Below, piece by piece: positions 54,088 through 62,481 of a stretch of DNA of 64,000 bases. This DNA is from Mesoflavibacter sp037029465. GTDB taxonomy: Bacteria > Bacteroidota > Bacteroidia > Flavobacteriales > Flavobacteriaceae. A program made the position numbers and the translations under genes. The notes beneath the pieces are model-generated. The model was not told where the DNA came from. It saw only the letters and a program-made list of their open reading frames with translations, and did not search any database. The stretch's first letter is position 1; each line of letters begins with the position of its first letter. The stretch covers positions 124,001 through 188,000 of the forward strand of contig NZ_JAYMEM010000026.1 in assembly GCF_037029465.1 (NCBI RefSeq), in the 5' to 3' direction.

Positions 54088-54741
54088 TTATGATTTTTTT
54101 GTTTTGAAAGATTTATGGAGGATTACTGCAGAAACTGCACCTAAAATATGAGCAAAAATATATAAGGATACATGTGATAGATGTCCTGTAAATAGAGCAG
54201 GAGCGATGGTTCGGACAGGATTCATAGAGGCTTTTGTCATTGGTCCAGCAAACATAGCTTCTAATAAAATAACACCACCAACTGCGATACCAGCCATAGT
54301 CCCAACTTCTTTGCTTCCTGTTGAGATATGGATGATTACTGTCATTAATATAAAGGTGAGAATAAACTCTAAAATTGCAGCCTTATAATCAGGAAAACCA
54401 CTTGCTGGAATACTTTCTCCCAAAGTTTTACTATCTGGAAATAGAAACCACAGTAAAGCAATTGCAACAATTGCTCCAATTAGTTGAAATAAAAAATACT
54501 TAGGAACTTCTTTCCAAGAAAACTTTTTTGCAACCGCAAACCCAATGGAAACTGCAGGGTTAAAATGCGCACCAGACGTTGCTCCAAATGCATAAATCAT
54601 TGCCATTACAATTAATCCCCAAACGGAAGCCACACCAACGTGAGATATGCTACCATTGGTAATTTCGTCAATTGTCATTGCACCACAACCACAAAAAATC
54701 ATTCCAAAAGTACCAATAGTTTCTGCTATATATTTTTTCAT
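54088..54741 (-). CDS. MIP/aquaporin family channel
   Basis: 217 residues with six predicted helices. First pore motif Asn-Pro-Ala in SGAHFNPAVSIGFAVAKKF; the second reads Asn-Pro-Val in KASMNPVRTIAPALF rather than the usual NPA. The gene is last in an arsenic operon, directly adjacent to arsC (stop and start touch). Such aquaglyceroporins in ars operons (known as AqpS in rhizobia) let arsenite out of the cell, replacing ArsB. Role as arsenite exit is inferred from context. Confidence 0.88.
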   Translation of the reverse strand: MKKYIAETIGTFGMIFCGCGAMTIDEITNGSISHVGVASVWGLIVMAMIYAFGATSGAHFNPAVSIGFAVAKKFSWKEVPKYFLFQLIGAIVAIALLWFLFPDSKTLGESIPASGFPDYKAAILEFILTFILMTVIIHISTGSKEVGTMAGIAVGGVILLEAMFAGPMTKASMNPVRTIAPALFTGHLSHVSLYIFAHILGAVSAVILHKSFKTKKS

Positions 54742-55350
54742 TTAATTTATTTTTTGAAAAACATATTTCATTTCAGTAGCAATTTGATTGGAACGTTCTA
54801 AATATTTTTCGTCTTGCAAATCGGTATTGTCAAATAATTTTGGGTCTTCGTAAGTGATTGGTATGCGTTTTTCGGCACCAGAAATAAACGGACAGCCTTG
54901 ATCTGCACTAGAACAAGTCATAATTGCAGCAAAGTTTGATTTTGGATTAAACTTATGGTCGTAAGTTTTAGAAAACCCAATAATGGGATGCGAATTGTCA
55001 TCAAATTTTATGCTGTAAATTGGATTGTTACCTTCGGAAAGTTTTATGATATCAAATCCAGTTTTTTCTAAAGTTTCAGCAATTTTTGGAAACATAGCTG
55101 TAGCTTCAGTTCCTCCAGAAAAACACGTTACGTTTTCAATATTGAAAAAATGAGCTATTGTTTGAGCCCAAATTTGTGATAAATGGCTGCGTCTAGAGTT
55201 ATGAGTACAGATAAAATTGAGATTTATAGCTTGATTTTTATCTTTTTTGAATTGAATGTATTCAACCAAAGGGTTTAAAACATCTAGACGTTTCTTGCTA
55301 ATTGAAGAAACGTCTAATGTTTTAATATAGTCGTTAAGGCTTGTTTTCAT
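54742..55350 (-). CDS. arsC: Arsenate reductase-like low-molecular-weight phosphatase
   Basis: 202 residues from the ATG at 55350; an in-frame ATG 12 codons upstream would overlap the previous gene and is not family-like. The phosphatase P-loop C-X5-R is seen in FICTHNSRRSHLSQIWAQ, and the redox cysteines in MTCSSADQGCPF match thioredoxin-coupled ArsC. It reduces arsenate to arsenite. Second-last gene of the ars operon; N-terminal extension of about 50 residues precedes the P-loop. Confidence 0.88.
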   Translation of the reverse strand: MKTSLNDYIKTLDVSSISKKRLDVLNPLVEYIQFKKDKNQAINLNFICTHNSRRSHLSQIWAQTIAHFFNIENVTCFSGGTEATAMFPKIAETLEKTGFDIIKLSEGNNPIYSIKFDDNSHPIIGFSKTYDHKFNPKSNFAAIMTCSSADQGCPFISGAEKRIPITYEDPKLFDNTDLQDEKYLERSNQIATEMKYVFQKIN

Positions 55351-55360
55351 TTTAATTAAA

Positions 55361-55816
55361 TTAACAGCAACCAGAACCTGGTGCACAACATGCTTCTTCT
55401 TGTTTTGGTAATTGCTCTTCTGGGATACCGCATTTGTCTTTGGCTAAACAATTGGTATGTGTAGATGTTAATAAAAATTGACCGTCTTTATAGTCTAAAC
55501 CAAATTTTTGAATGCTTTGCTCTCCTTGATATTCAACTTCAATGTCAAGATCTTTTAGGTTGAAAATATCTTCTGATAATTCGATAATATGAATTAATTT
55601 TTCAGGATGAAGTCTGTGATCGTAATCATTAGCATTCCACAATTGAAAATTCACCTTTTTTTCTTGTTTTACGGTTCCGCCACAATCAATAAAATGTTTT
55701 GTGGTTTTACCAACTTCGGTAACATGAAAATGGTTTGGTACTAAACTACCATCGGGTAAAACAAACGCAATAGTGTCTAGGTTTTTTAAATGATTTTTAA
55801 TTTCTGATAATGTCAT
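55361..55816 (-). CDS. DUF6428 protein of the ars operon
   Basis: 151 residues. The body (TLSEIKNHLKNLDTIAFVLPDGSLVPNHFHVTEVGKTTKHFIDCGGTV) matches DUF6428, an ars-linked family. The end is remarkable: CLAKDKCGIPEEQL followed by EEACCAPGSGCC, so six cysteines in the last 35 residues, suited to binding As(III) or a soft metal. The activity is not known; an arsenite chaperone or storage role is inferred. Confidence 0.82.
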   Translation of the reverse strand: MTLSEIKNHLKNLDTIAFVLPDGSLVPNHFHVTEVGKTTKHFIDCGGTVKQEKKVNFQLWNANDYDHRLHPEKLIHIIELSEDIFNLKDLDIEVEYQGEQSIQKFGLDYKDGQFLLTSTHTNCLAKDKCGIPEEQLPKQEEACCAPGSGCC

Positions 55817-55826
55817 AATATATGTT

Positions 55827-56156
55827 TTAACAACAAGAGTTAGTGTTAGTTTTTGTGTTTAAAAAAGAGTTTAAAGCGTCTTTCATTTTAGACCAATTGT
55901 CTTGATTTATGCAATAACAAACGCTAGTGCCTTCAATAGTTCCTTGGATTAAGCCTAAGTTTTTTAATTCTTTTAAATGTTGAGAAATTGTGGGTTGTGC
56001 TAAGCCAATTTCTTCTACCAAATCACCACAAACACAAGCATTAATTTTAAATAAATGTTGAATTATTGCAACACGAGCAGGATGACCAAACGCTTTAAAG
56101 TACAAGGCTAATTGGTTTTGGTCTTCGGTAAACATTTCGGCTTTAATTAATCCCAT
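55827..56156 (-). CDS. arsR: ArsR-family arsenical-resistance repressor
   Basis: 109 residues from the ATG at 56156 (an upstream in-frame ATG at 56213 adds an unlikely prefix that crosses the operator). Winged helix-turn-helix: LALYFKAFGHPARVAIIQHLFKINACVCGDLVEEIGLAQPTISQHLKELKNLGLIQG. Cysteines in NACVCGDLVEE near the recognition helix and a C-terminal SCC are candidate arsenite ligands. First gene of the arsR-DUF6428-arsC-aquaporin operon. It probably binds the palindrome upstream and is released by As(III). Confidence 0.93.
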   Translation of the reverse strand: MGLIKAEMFTEDQNQLALYFKAFGHPARVAIIQHLFKINACVCGDLVEEIGLAQPTISQHLKELKNLGLIQGTIEGTSVCYCINQDNWSKMKDALNSFLNTKTNTNSCC

Positions 56157-56178
56157 AATTATATTTGTATATTTGTTT

Positions 56179-56194
56179 ATAGCAATATTACGAT
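56179..56194 (-). promoter_or_regulatory. Candidate ArsR operator
   Basis: ATCGTAATATTGCTAT on the minus strand (ATCGTAAT facing ATTGCTAT, 6 of 8 symmetric positions) with a central AATATT, 23 bp before the arsR start. Confidence 0.5.
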
Positions 56195-56302
56195 TAATAA
56201 AATTTTCAGCCAAGAAAATTTCATCTTTTTTAAGTTTTTGTTAACAATTAAAGACTAATCTATACGTAATTTTATGCTTCTAAAACTTAAAACCAAAACC
56301 AA

Positions 56303-57151
56303 ATGAAAAAGTTAATTACACTTTTAATGGTATTTGCAGTTACTTTTACTGTAAATGCGCAAATTGAAACACCACAACCTAGTCCTTCACAAAAAATGGA
56401 ACAAAAGGTTGGTTTAACAGATGTTACTGTAGAATATTCTAGACCATCTATGAAAGGTCGTACTATTTTTGGAGATTTAGTTCCTTACGGTAAACTTTGG
56501 CGTACAGGAGCAAACCAAAATACGATGGTTACATTTAGTACAGATGTTATGGTAGGAGAGTCTACTTTAAAAGCAGGATCTTATGCTATCTTTTCTAAGC
56601 CTAATAAGGATAACTGGGAAGTAATTTTTTATAGTGATACAAATAATTGGGGAACACCACAAAAGTGGGATGATAGCAAAGTAGCGGCAAAAGTAAATGC
56701 AAAAGTTTATGATATACCAATGGATATTGAAACTTTTACTGTGTCTTTTGATGATTTAACAAATGATTCTGCTGTATTAGGAATTATGTGGGAAAAAACT
56801 TACGTAGCTGTAAAGTTTGAAGTACCTACAGATAAAGCAGTAACAGCTGCTATTAATAATGTAATGAATGGACCATCTGCAGATGATTATTATGCAGCTG
56901 CACGTTACTATTTAGAATCAGGTAAAGACATTAACAAAGCTGTTGTTTGGATGGATAAAGCTATTGAAATGACTAAAGAGAACCCAAGATTTTGGTGGTT
57001 ACGTCAACAATCATTAATTAAAGCAAAAGCTGGTGATAAAAAAGGAGCAATTAAAGCTGCAAAAGCAAGTTTAGAAGGTGCTGAAAAAGCTGGTAACGCA
57101 GATTATATCAAAATGAATAAAGACTCTTTAAAAGAATGGGGAGCAATGTAA
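56303..57151 (+). CDS. DUF2911 secreted protein
   Basis: 282 residues. Signal peptide ending VNAQ (residue 19), so periplasmic/secreted. The DUF2911 core is seen: QPSPSQKMEQKVGLTDVTVEYSRPSMKGRTIFGDLVPYGKLWRTGANQNTMVTFSTDVMV and KAGSYAIFSKPNKDNWEVIFY; the C-terminal part (DYYAAARYYLESGKDINKAVVWMDKAIEM) looks like a TPR-like helical pair. Function unknown; the family is Bacteroidota-rich. A terminator follows. Confidence 0.88.
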   Translation: MKKLITLLMVFAVTFTVNAQIETPQPSPSQKMEQKVGLTDVTVEYSRPSMKGRTIFGDLVPYGKLWRTGANQNTMVTFSTDVMVGESTLKAGSYAIFSKPNKDNWEVIFYSDTNNWGTPQKWDDSKVAAKVNAKVYDIPMDIETFTVSFDDLTNDSAVLGIMWEKTYVAVKFEVPTDKAVTAAINNVMNGPSADDYYAAARYYLESGKDINKAVVWMDKAIEMTKENPRFWWLRQQSLIKAKAGDKKGAIKAAKASLEGAEKAGNADYIKMNKDSLKEWGAM

Positions 57152-57183
57152 ATTAGATCTTTAGATATCTAGATTTTGAGATA

Positions 57184-57215
57184 AAAAGCGCAATCGTTAT
57201 GATTGCGCTTTTTTT
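57184..57215. terminator. Terminator between DUF2911 and the coiled-coil protein
   Basis: AAAAGCGCAATC (57184-57195) pairs with GATTGCGC and the T run (57201-57212), loop GTTAT. Serves convergent genes. Confidence 0.85.
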
Positions 57216-57231
57216 ATTTTATGTAGTAGAA

Positions 57232-57858
57232 TTAACTATTTCTATTTTTATTTAACTCGTCTTGTAATTGACGTCTCACTTTTTGTTCACGTTCTAAAGC
57301 GTTACGTCTATGTTCTTCAAACTCTTCTTCAACTTCTGTTAATTTAGATTTTGCTTCTCGGGTTACGCTATTACTATTTTTAAATTTAAAAATAAAGAAA
57401 AGTAAAAAGGCTAAAAGAACAGCTATAATACTCCACATTAATCCATTGTATCCGCTTTTGCTCATTTGTATGCCAAATAAAGACATACTATCTTTTTCTT
57501 CTTTAGTAGATTTTAAGTTTGTTTTAGTAGAGGATAAGCTACTTTTTAAACGTTCTATTTCTTCATTTTGATTTTTAACTGTGTTTTGCGTAGTTACTAA
57601 CTCGTTTTTTACAGCTTTTAACGAGTCTAATGTATGAGATTTAAGTTTAGATAACCAGTTGCTTTTAATGACTTCATAGTTTTGACCTCTTTCATCTCTC
57701 CAACTATTAGATTTTTGAATAACGTATTCAAATTGACTATCTAAGGTACCAGAATCTAATGATAACTCATCTTCGTTATTTTCTGTTTGAGAAAATGAAG
57801 AAAAAGTGACTAAAAAAAGTAATAAGAATAAAATAGGGAAACTTTTGATTTTTAACAT
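57232..57858 (-). CDS. Membrane-anchored coiled-coil protein
   Basis: 208 residues. Signal peptide (LLLFLVTFSSFSQ end), then a helical region with heptads (DSLKAVKNELVTTQNTVKNQNEEIERLKSSLSSTKTNLKSTKEEKD), a membrane helix (GLMWSIIAVLLAFLLFFIFKF), and a charged cytoplasmic-side coil (KLTEVEEEFEEHRRNALEREQKVRRQLQDELNKN). Some related proteins are annotated as tRNA methyltransferases, a label I do not see support for. Function unknown. Confidence 0.8.
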   Translation of the reverse strand: MLKIKSFPILFLLLFLVTFSSFSQTENNEDELSLDSGTLDSQFEYVIQKSNSWRDERGQNYEVIKSNWLSKLKSHTLDSLKAVKNELVTTQNTVKNQNEEIERLKSSLSSTKTNLKSTKEEKDSMSLFGIQMSKSGYNGLMWSIIAVLLAFLLFFIFKFKNSNSVTREAKSKLTEVEEEFEEHRRNALEREQKVRRQLQDELNKNRNS

Positions 57859-57933
57859 CTTAAGATTTGTTTTTTAAGTTTTATGTTTTTTTAAAAATAT
57901 AAAATGCACTCTTTGCGGTTTAAAGATAGCAAA

Positions 57934-57956
57934 AAGCCCCACAATTGTGAGGCTTT
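57934..57956 (-). terminator. Terminator after the GAPDH gene
   Basis: AAGCC...GGCTT with CACAATTGTG between them, an imperfect 10-bp stem (57934-57956); T-run weak. Confidence 0.6.
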
Positions 57957-57987
57957 ATATATACGTTTTTAAAAAGTGTTTTGGATT

Positions 57988-59436
57988 TTAATAGTAAGTA
58001 AAACGTCTTACTTTAGCTATATATTTTGCTAATCTTATTACTTGGTGACTGTAACCATATTCGTTATCATACCACACATATAAAATTGCATTTTTACCAT
58101 CTTTTCTTACAATAGTTGCTTTGCTATCATAAATAGAAGGCGCAGAGCTACCAACAATATCGCTAGAAACAAGCTCGTCACTCATTTCATATTTAATTTG
58201 TTCTACTAAATCGCCTTCTAAAGCATACTTTTTAAGGGTTGCGTTTATTCCTTCTACAGATGTTTTAGTTTCTAATTCTAAGTTTAAAATGGCTAAAGAC
58301 CCGTTTGGTACTGGTACACGAATAGCGTTAGATGTTAATTTACCATCAAAACTAGGTAATGCTTTAGAAACTGCTTGTCCTGCACCAGTTTCGGTAATAA
58401 CCATGTTTAAAGCTGCAGCACGACCACGACGGTATTTTTTATGAAAATTATCTACCAAGTTTTGATCGTTAGTGTATGCGTGAATAGTCTCTAAATGTCC
58501 GCTTTTTACACCATAAGTATCTTCCATAGCTTTTAAAACAGGCGTAATAGCATTTGTTGTACAAGACGCAGCAGAGAAAATATCAATTTTATCAGGATCA
58601 TTTTCTAAATGGTTAACACCGTAAACAATGTTAGGAATACCTTTACCTGGCGCTGTTAATAATACTTTGTCTGCACCTTTAGAGTTTTTAAGTCTTAATA
58701 AAGCTTCTTTATCTCTAAAAGCACCAGTATTATCAATAATTAGAGCATTGTTAATACCGTATTTAGTATAATCTATATCTTCTGGTTGATTGGCTGTAAT
58801 AATTTTTACAGTTGTACCATTGATAATTAAAGCTTCGTTTTTTAAATCTGTATTTACTGTCCCAGGAAAATCACCGTGAACAGAATCATTACGTAAAAGA
58901 GATGCGCGTTTTTCTAAAACAGTTTCATCTAATTGACCACGAGTTACAATAGCACGAAGACGTAATTGGCTACCTTTACCTGTTCTAGTCATTAGTTCTC
59001 TGGCTAATAAACGACCAATACGACCAAAACCGTATAAAACTACATCTTTAGGCGTAACGTTTTCCTTCATTTTGGCATCTTTTAATTTTTCTGCCACAAA
59101 AGACATTGCGTTACTGTATTTTTTCTCTTCTAAATGATACTCGTAAGTTAATTTACCAATATCTAATTTAGAAGCTGGTATATCAAGAGTCTTGATTGCT
59201 TGAGCAATTTCAACAGAATCAAAAATTGAAATTGGTTTTTGAACAAATTCGCCAGCATATTCATGAAGGTTTAAAATTTCAGAAACATTTCTGTCGATTA
59301 ATTGGTTTCTAAATAATACTAGCTCTATGGATTTGTCGTACCATAAATCGCTAACAATTTTAATAAATTCAACAGTTGCTCTTCGTCGGTCTGCCTGAAA
59401 CGCTAATTCGTTTTCGTAAGTTTCGTTAATAGACAT
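57988..59436 (-). CDS. gap: Glyceraldehyde-3-phosphate dehydrogenase, long form
   Basis: 482 residues, about 130-140 more than classical GAPDH. After an N-terminal helical extension (residues 1-130) come the NAD motif YGFGRIGRLL (136-142) and catalytic Cys292 in SAASCTTNAITP, the His of HAYTNDQNL, GAGQAVSKALPSFDGKLTSNAIRVPVPNGS and YDNEYGYSHQ. Normally oxidises glyceraldehyde-3-phosphate with phosphate and NAD. The extension is predicted helical and may mediate oligomers or interaction; a long GAPDH like this is common in Flavobacteria. The cofactor choice cannot be read. Confidence 0.93.
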   Translation of the reverse strand: MSINETYENELAFQADRRRATVEFIKIVSDLWYDKSIELVLFRNQLIDRNVSEILNLHEYAGEFVQKPISIFDSVEIAQAIKTLDIPASKLDIGKLTYEYHLEEKKYSNAMSFVAEKLKDAKMKENVTPKDVVLYGFGRIGRLLARELMTRTGKGSQLRLRAIVTRGQLDETVLEKRASLLRNDSVHGDFPGTVNTDLKNEALIINGTTVKIITANQPEDIDYTKYGINNALIIDNTGAFRDKEALLRLKNSKGADKVLLTAPGKGIPNIVYGVNHLENDPDKIDIFSAASCTTNAITPVLKAMEDTYGVKSGHLETIHAYTNDQNLVDNFHKKYRRGRAAALNMVITETGAGQAVSKALPSFDGKLTSNAIRVPVPNGSLAILNLELETKTSVEGINATLKKYALEGDLVEQIKYEMSDELVSSDIVGSSAPSIYDSKATIVRKDGKNAILYVWYDNEYGYSHQVIRLAKYIAKVRRFTYY

Positions 59437-59515
59437 TTTGTGTTTTAGTTTGTTGTGTTGATATAAGTTTAAATAGACTGTTTTTATTAAAATAACAGTC
59501 CGTTATAATTTTTGG

Positions 59516-59523
59516 CAAAAGTA
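59516..59523 (-). promoter_or_regulatory. -7 box for the GAPDH gene
   Basis: TACTTTTG on the minus strand, an exact TAnnTTTG; the leader would be about 70 nt. The -33 element is poor. Confidence 0.45.
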
Positions 59524-59566
59524 TAGATTTCAAACGTTTTCGTAAAACAAAAAATGATAAAAAAAT

Positions 59567-59599
59567 AAAAGCACTTCATTTTTATGATGAAGTGCTTTT
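59567..59599 (-). terminator. Terminator after degP/htrA
   Basis: AAAAGCACTTCAT (59567-59579) pairs with ATGAAGTGCTTTT (59587-59599), flanked by an A run read as T on the minus strand. Confidence 0.85.
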
Positions 59600-59627
59600 A
59601 AAACAAGATAAAATCGAATTAAATATC

Positions 59628-61046
59628 TTAAAAGTTTGGAAGTCCGTATTTAACTTTTTCTCCTTTTGAATTTATTAATTCAATACTTACAGGATCAAAT
59701 TGACTTCTGTTTTCAATAACCTTTTTTACATCATCAACAGAGTTTACTTTAATGTTGTTTATAGATGTTATTATATTTCCTTCTACAATGCCTTCATTAG
59801 ATAAATAGTTTTGATATCTACCATTAAGTCTAGAAATTTTAACTCCATTTTCAGCTTTAAATTTCTTTAAATCTTTAGAGTCGGCATTTTTAACTTCTCC
59901 AATTACTGGTAAAATGTATCTATTGTTTTTAAGAAGCTTAACTTCTTTTTCAATGATATCGTTATCTCTTAAAATTTTAACGTGAATTATATCGTTAGGT
60001 CGTTTTGAATTAAGGTAACCTCTTAAATCAGATTCTTTAGAAATTTTTAATCCATCAATTTCCTTTATAATATCACCAACTTTTAAACCAGCGTTTTCTG
60101 CTCCTGAGTCTTCTTCAACTTCTTCAATATAAACACCTTCTGTTTCATTAACGCCTAACTTTTCTGAGGTAAAAGTGCCTAGGTTTCTCGGTACAATACC
60201 AATCAATCCTCTTTGTACATTACCATATTCCATAATGTCTTGCACTACTTTTTTAGCAATATTACTTGGCACAGCAAAAGAATACCCTATATAAGAACCT
60301 GTTTGAGAGCTAATAGCGGTATTAATTCCAATTAAATCTCCTTTGGTGTTTACTAAAGCGCCACCAGAATTCCCTGGGTTAACTGCTGCATCGGTTTGTA
60401 TAAAAGATTGTATATTTTTTCCACTTAAATCTCTAGATTTTGCACTGATTATTCCTGCAGTTACTGTAGATGTTAAATTGAATGGATTACCGATTGCTAA
60501 AACCCATTCGCCAATTTTAGCAGTATCGCTATCTCCAAAAGTAACGTACGGTAAATCTTCTTCAGTTTCAACTTTTAATAGAGCAATATCTGTATTTGGA
60601 TCGGTACCAACTATTGTAGCTTCTAGTGTTTGGTTATCGTTTAAAGTAACGCTTAACTGTTCAGAATCTTCAATAACATGATTGTTGGTAATGATGTATC
60701 CGTCTGGCGAAATAATTACGCCACTACCAGTTCCTAACTGTCTACGTTGTGGTACACGACCATAAAATAGGTCTTGTAACGTTGGTTGAGCAGTGGTGAT
60801 AGCTACGTTTTTAACGTGTACAACTGCGTGTACAGTTTTTTCGGCAGCGTTAGTAAAATCAATATTTTCGGCAGCAGCAAGAGCTGTCTTTGTGGTATTT
60901 AAATTGGTTGGTAAAAAACTTGGCTGTTCTATGGTAGCCTGTTGTGCAATTTGTGGTTTTTCTTTTTCAAGAAAGGTTTTATAAGTTCCTAGAGTAATTG
61001 CGCCTCCTAATACAGAAACAAAAACCAAAGTAATCAACTTCTTCAT
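59628..61046 (-). CDS. DegP/HtrA-type periplasmic serine protease
   Basis: 472 residues from the ATG at 61046; an ATG two codons upstream is an equal alternative. N-terminal membrane anchor/signal (LITLVFVSVLGGAITLG), a trypsin-like domain with His123 in TNNHVIED, Asp153 in NTDIALLKV and Ser227 in NPGNSGGAL, then two PDZ domains (about 280-380 and 385-470). A quality-control protease of the periplasm that degrades or refolds damaged envelope proteins. It is divergent from dapF. Confidence 0.94.
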   Translation of the reverse strand: MKKLITLVFVSVLGGAITLGTYKTFLEKEKPQIAQQATIEQPSFLPTNLNTTKTALAAAENIDFTNAAEKTVHAVVHVKNVAITTAQPTLQDLFYGRVPQRRQLGTGSGVIISPDGYIITNNHVIEDSEQLSVTLNDNQTLEATIVGTDPNTDIALLKVETEEDLPYVTFGDSDTAKIGEWVLAIGNPFNLTSTVTAGIISAKSRDLSGKNIQSFIQTDAAVNPGNSGGALVNTKGDLIGINTAISSQTGSYIGYSFAVPSNIAKKVVQDIMEYGNVQRGLIGIVPRNLGTFTSEKLGVNETEGVYIEEVEEDSGAENAGLKVGDIIKEIDGLKISKESDLRGYLNSKRPNDIIHVKILRDNDIIEKEVKLLKNNRYILPVIGEVKNADSKDLKKFKAENGVKISRLNGRYQNYLSNEGIVEGNIITSINNIKVNSVDDVKKVIENRSQFDPVSIELINSKGEKVKYGLPNF

Positions 61047-61144
61047 GTGCATTTAGTTTAGGTTTATTAGAATTAACGATTAAAATTAATTAAATATTGA
61101 GTGTCTATTTCAACTTTAACGACTATTTAACAGCACAATTATGC

Positions 61145-61152
61145 TATATTTG
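61145..61152 (+). promoter_or_regulatory. -7 box for dapF
   Basis: TATATTTG, 22 bp before the dapF start at 61175, giving a short leader. No clear -33 TTG. Confidence 0.5.
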
Positions 61153-61174
61153 TCATTCAATTTTTTAACCGTTA

Positions 61175-61954
61175 ATGACTTTAACATTTTATAAATATCA
61201 AGGTACAGGCAACGATTTTGTTATCATTGATAATAGACAAAAAATATTTGACAAAAATGATACCAAAAGCGTTAAGTTTTTATGCGACAGACGTTTTGGC
61301 ATCGGCGCAGATGGTTTGATTTTATTAGAAAATCATCCGGAAGCAGATTTTAAAATGGTTTATTATAATGCAGATGGAAACGAAAGTACTATGTGTGGTA
61401 ACGGCGGACGTTGTATTGTCGCTTTCGCGGAATTTCTGGGCATTTTTAAAAACAAAACTACATTTTATGCAATAGATGGTTTACATCACGCAAAGATTGA
61501 AGATGGTTTAGTACATCTCCAAATGAAAGATGTTGATACTATTGAAAGTTTTACTACGCATCATTTTTTAGATACAGGATCGCCACATCATGTTCAGTTT
61601 GTTGATAATTTAAAGACGTTTAATGTGAAAGCAGAAGGCGAAAAGATTCGTTATGGAGCACCATACAATCAAGCTGGTAGTAATGTGAATTTTGTAGAAA
61701 AAATTAACGAAAATACCTTTGCTGTTCGAACTTATGAAAGAGGAGTAGAAGACGAAACTTTATCTTGTGGTACTGGTGTAACAGCAGTAGCAATTGCGAT
61801 GTATGATTCAGGAGAAAGTACGTCAAAAACTATTAATCTAAACGTAGAAGGCGGACAATTAAAAGTATCTTTTGATAAAGTAGAAGATACTTATAAAAAT
61901 GTGATGTTAATTGGTCCAGCAACTCAAGTTTTTAAAGGCGAAATAGAATGTTAA
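61175..61954 (+). CDS. dapF: Diaminopimelate epimerase
   Basis: 259 residues. Converts LL- to meso-diaminopimelate for lysine and peptidoglycan synthesis. The two catalytic thiols are visible: Cys74 in STMCGNGGRC and Cys198 in LSCGTGVTAVA. FYKYQGTGNDFVIIDN is the family start. The CGCTTTCGCGGAA word (61430-61442) encodes AlaPheAlaGlu. The 7-bp overlap with the following GNAT gene suggests coupling. Confidence 0.96.
   Translation: MTLTFYKYQGTGNDFVIIDNRQKIFDKNDTKSVKFLCDRRFGIGADGLILLENHPEADFKMVYYNADGNESTMCGNGGRCIVAFAEFLGIFKNKTTFYAIDGLHHAKIEDGLVHLQMKDVDTIESFTTHHFLDTGSPHHVQFVDNLKTFNVKAEGEKIRYGAPYNQAGSNVNFVEKINENTFAVRTYERGVEDETLSCGTGVTAVAIAMYDSGESTSKTINLNVEGGQLKVSFDKVEDTYKNVMLIGPATQVFKGEIEC
61430..61442 (-). 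repeat. TTYCGCGAAAGCG dispersed palindromic word, copy 6
   Basis: CGCTTTCGCGGAA on the plus strand, inside dapF. Confidence 0.7.
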
Positions 61955-62481
61955 CATTAAAAGGAGAACATATTTATTTACGTGCTTTAGAACCAGAGGA
62001 TTTAGAGTTTATTCATCATATTGAAAATGATGAAACCATTTGGGAAATAAGCAACACCATTACACCATATTCTAAATATTTAATCAAGCAATATCTAGAA
62101 AATGCTTATAAAGATATTTATGAAGTCAAGCAATTGCGACTAGTAATTTGTAATTATGTAGATACTGCAATTGGCATGATTGATTTGTTTGATTTTGATA
62201 TAAAAAACAAACGCGCAGGAATTGGTATATTGGTAAAATCTGAAACCGATAGACAAAAAGGATATGGTAAAGAAGCTTTAAAACTATTGATAAAATATAG
62301 TTTTAAACACTTAGATTTACATCAATTATATTGTAATATTTCTGAAGAGAATGCAGCAAGTTTAAACCTATTTAAAAACCAAGGATTTGAAGAAATCGGT
62401 TTAAAAAAAGACTGGAATTACCTTAACGGAAGCTATAAAAACGAATACTTACTTCAACTAATAAATACTAATGTACATTAA
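61948..62481 (+). CDS. GNAT family N-acetyltransferase (RimJ/RimL-like)
   Basis: 177 residues. Start LTLKGEHIYLRALEPEDLEFIHHIENDETIWEIS; acetyl-CoA loop RQKGYGKEALKLLIKYSF, then HLDLHQLYCNISEENAASLNLFKNQGFEEIGLKKDW. This is the Acetyltransf_3 / RimJ-RimL/SpeG pattern. The target is unknown; spermidine or a ribosomal protein terminus are options. Overlaps dapF by 7 bp and mltG by 11 bp. Confidence 0.9.
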   Translation: MLTLKGEHIYLRALEPEDLEFIHHIENDETIWEISNTITPYSKYLIKQYLENAYKDIYEVKQLRLVICNYVDTAIGMIDLFDFDIKNKRAGIGILVKSETDRQKGYGKEALKLLIKYSFKHLDLHQLYCNISEENAASLNLFKNQGFEEIGLKKDWNYLNGSYKNEYLLQLINTNVH

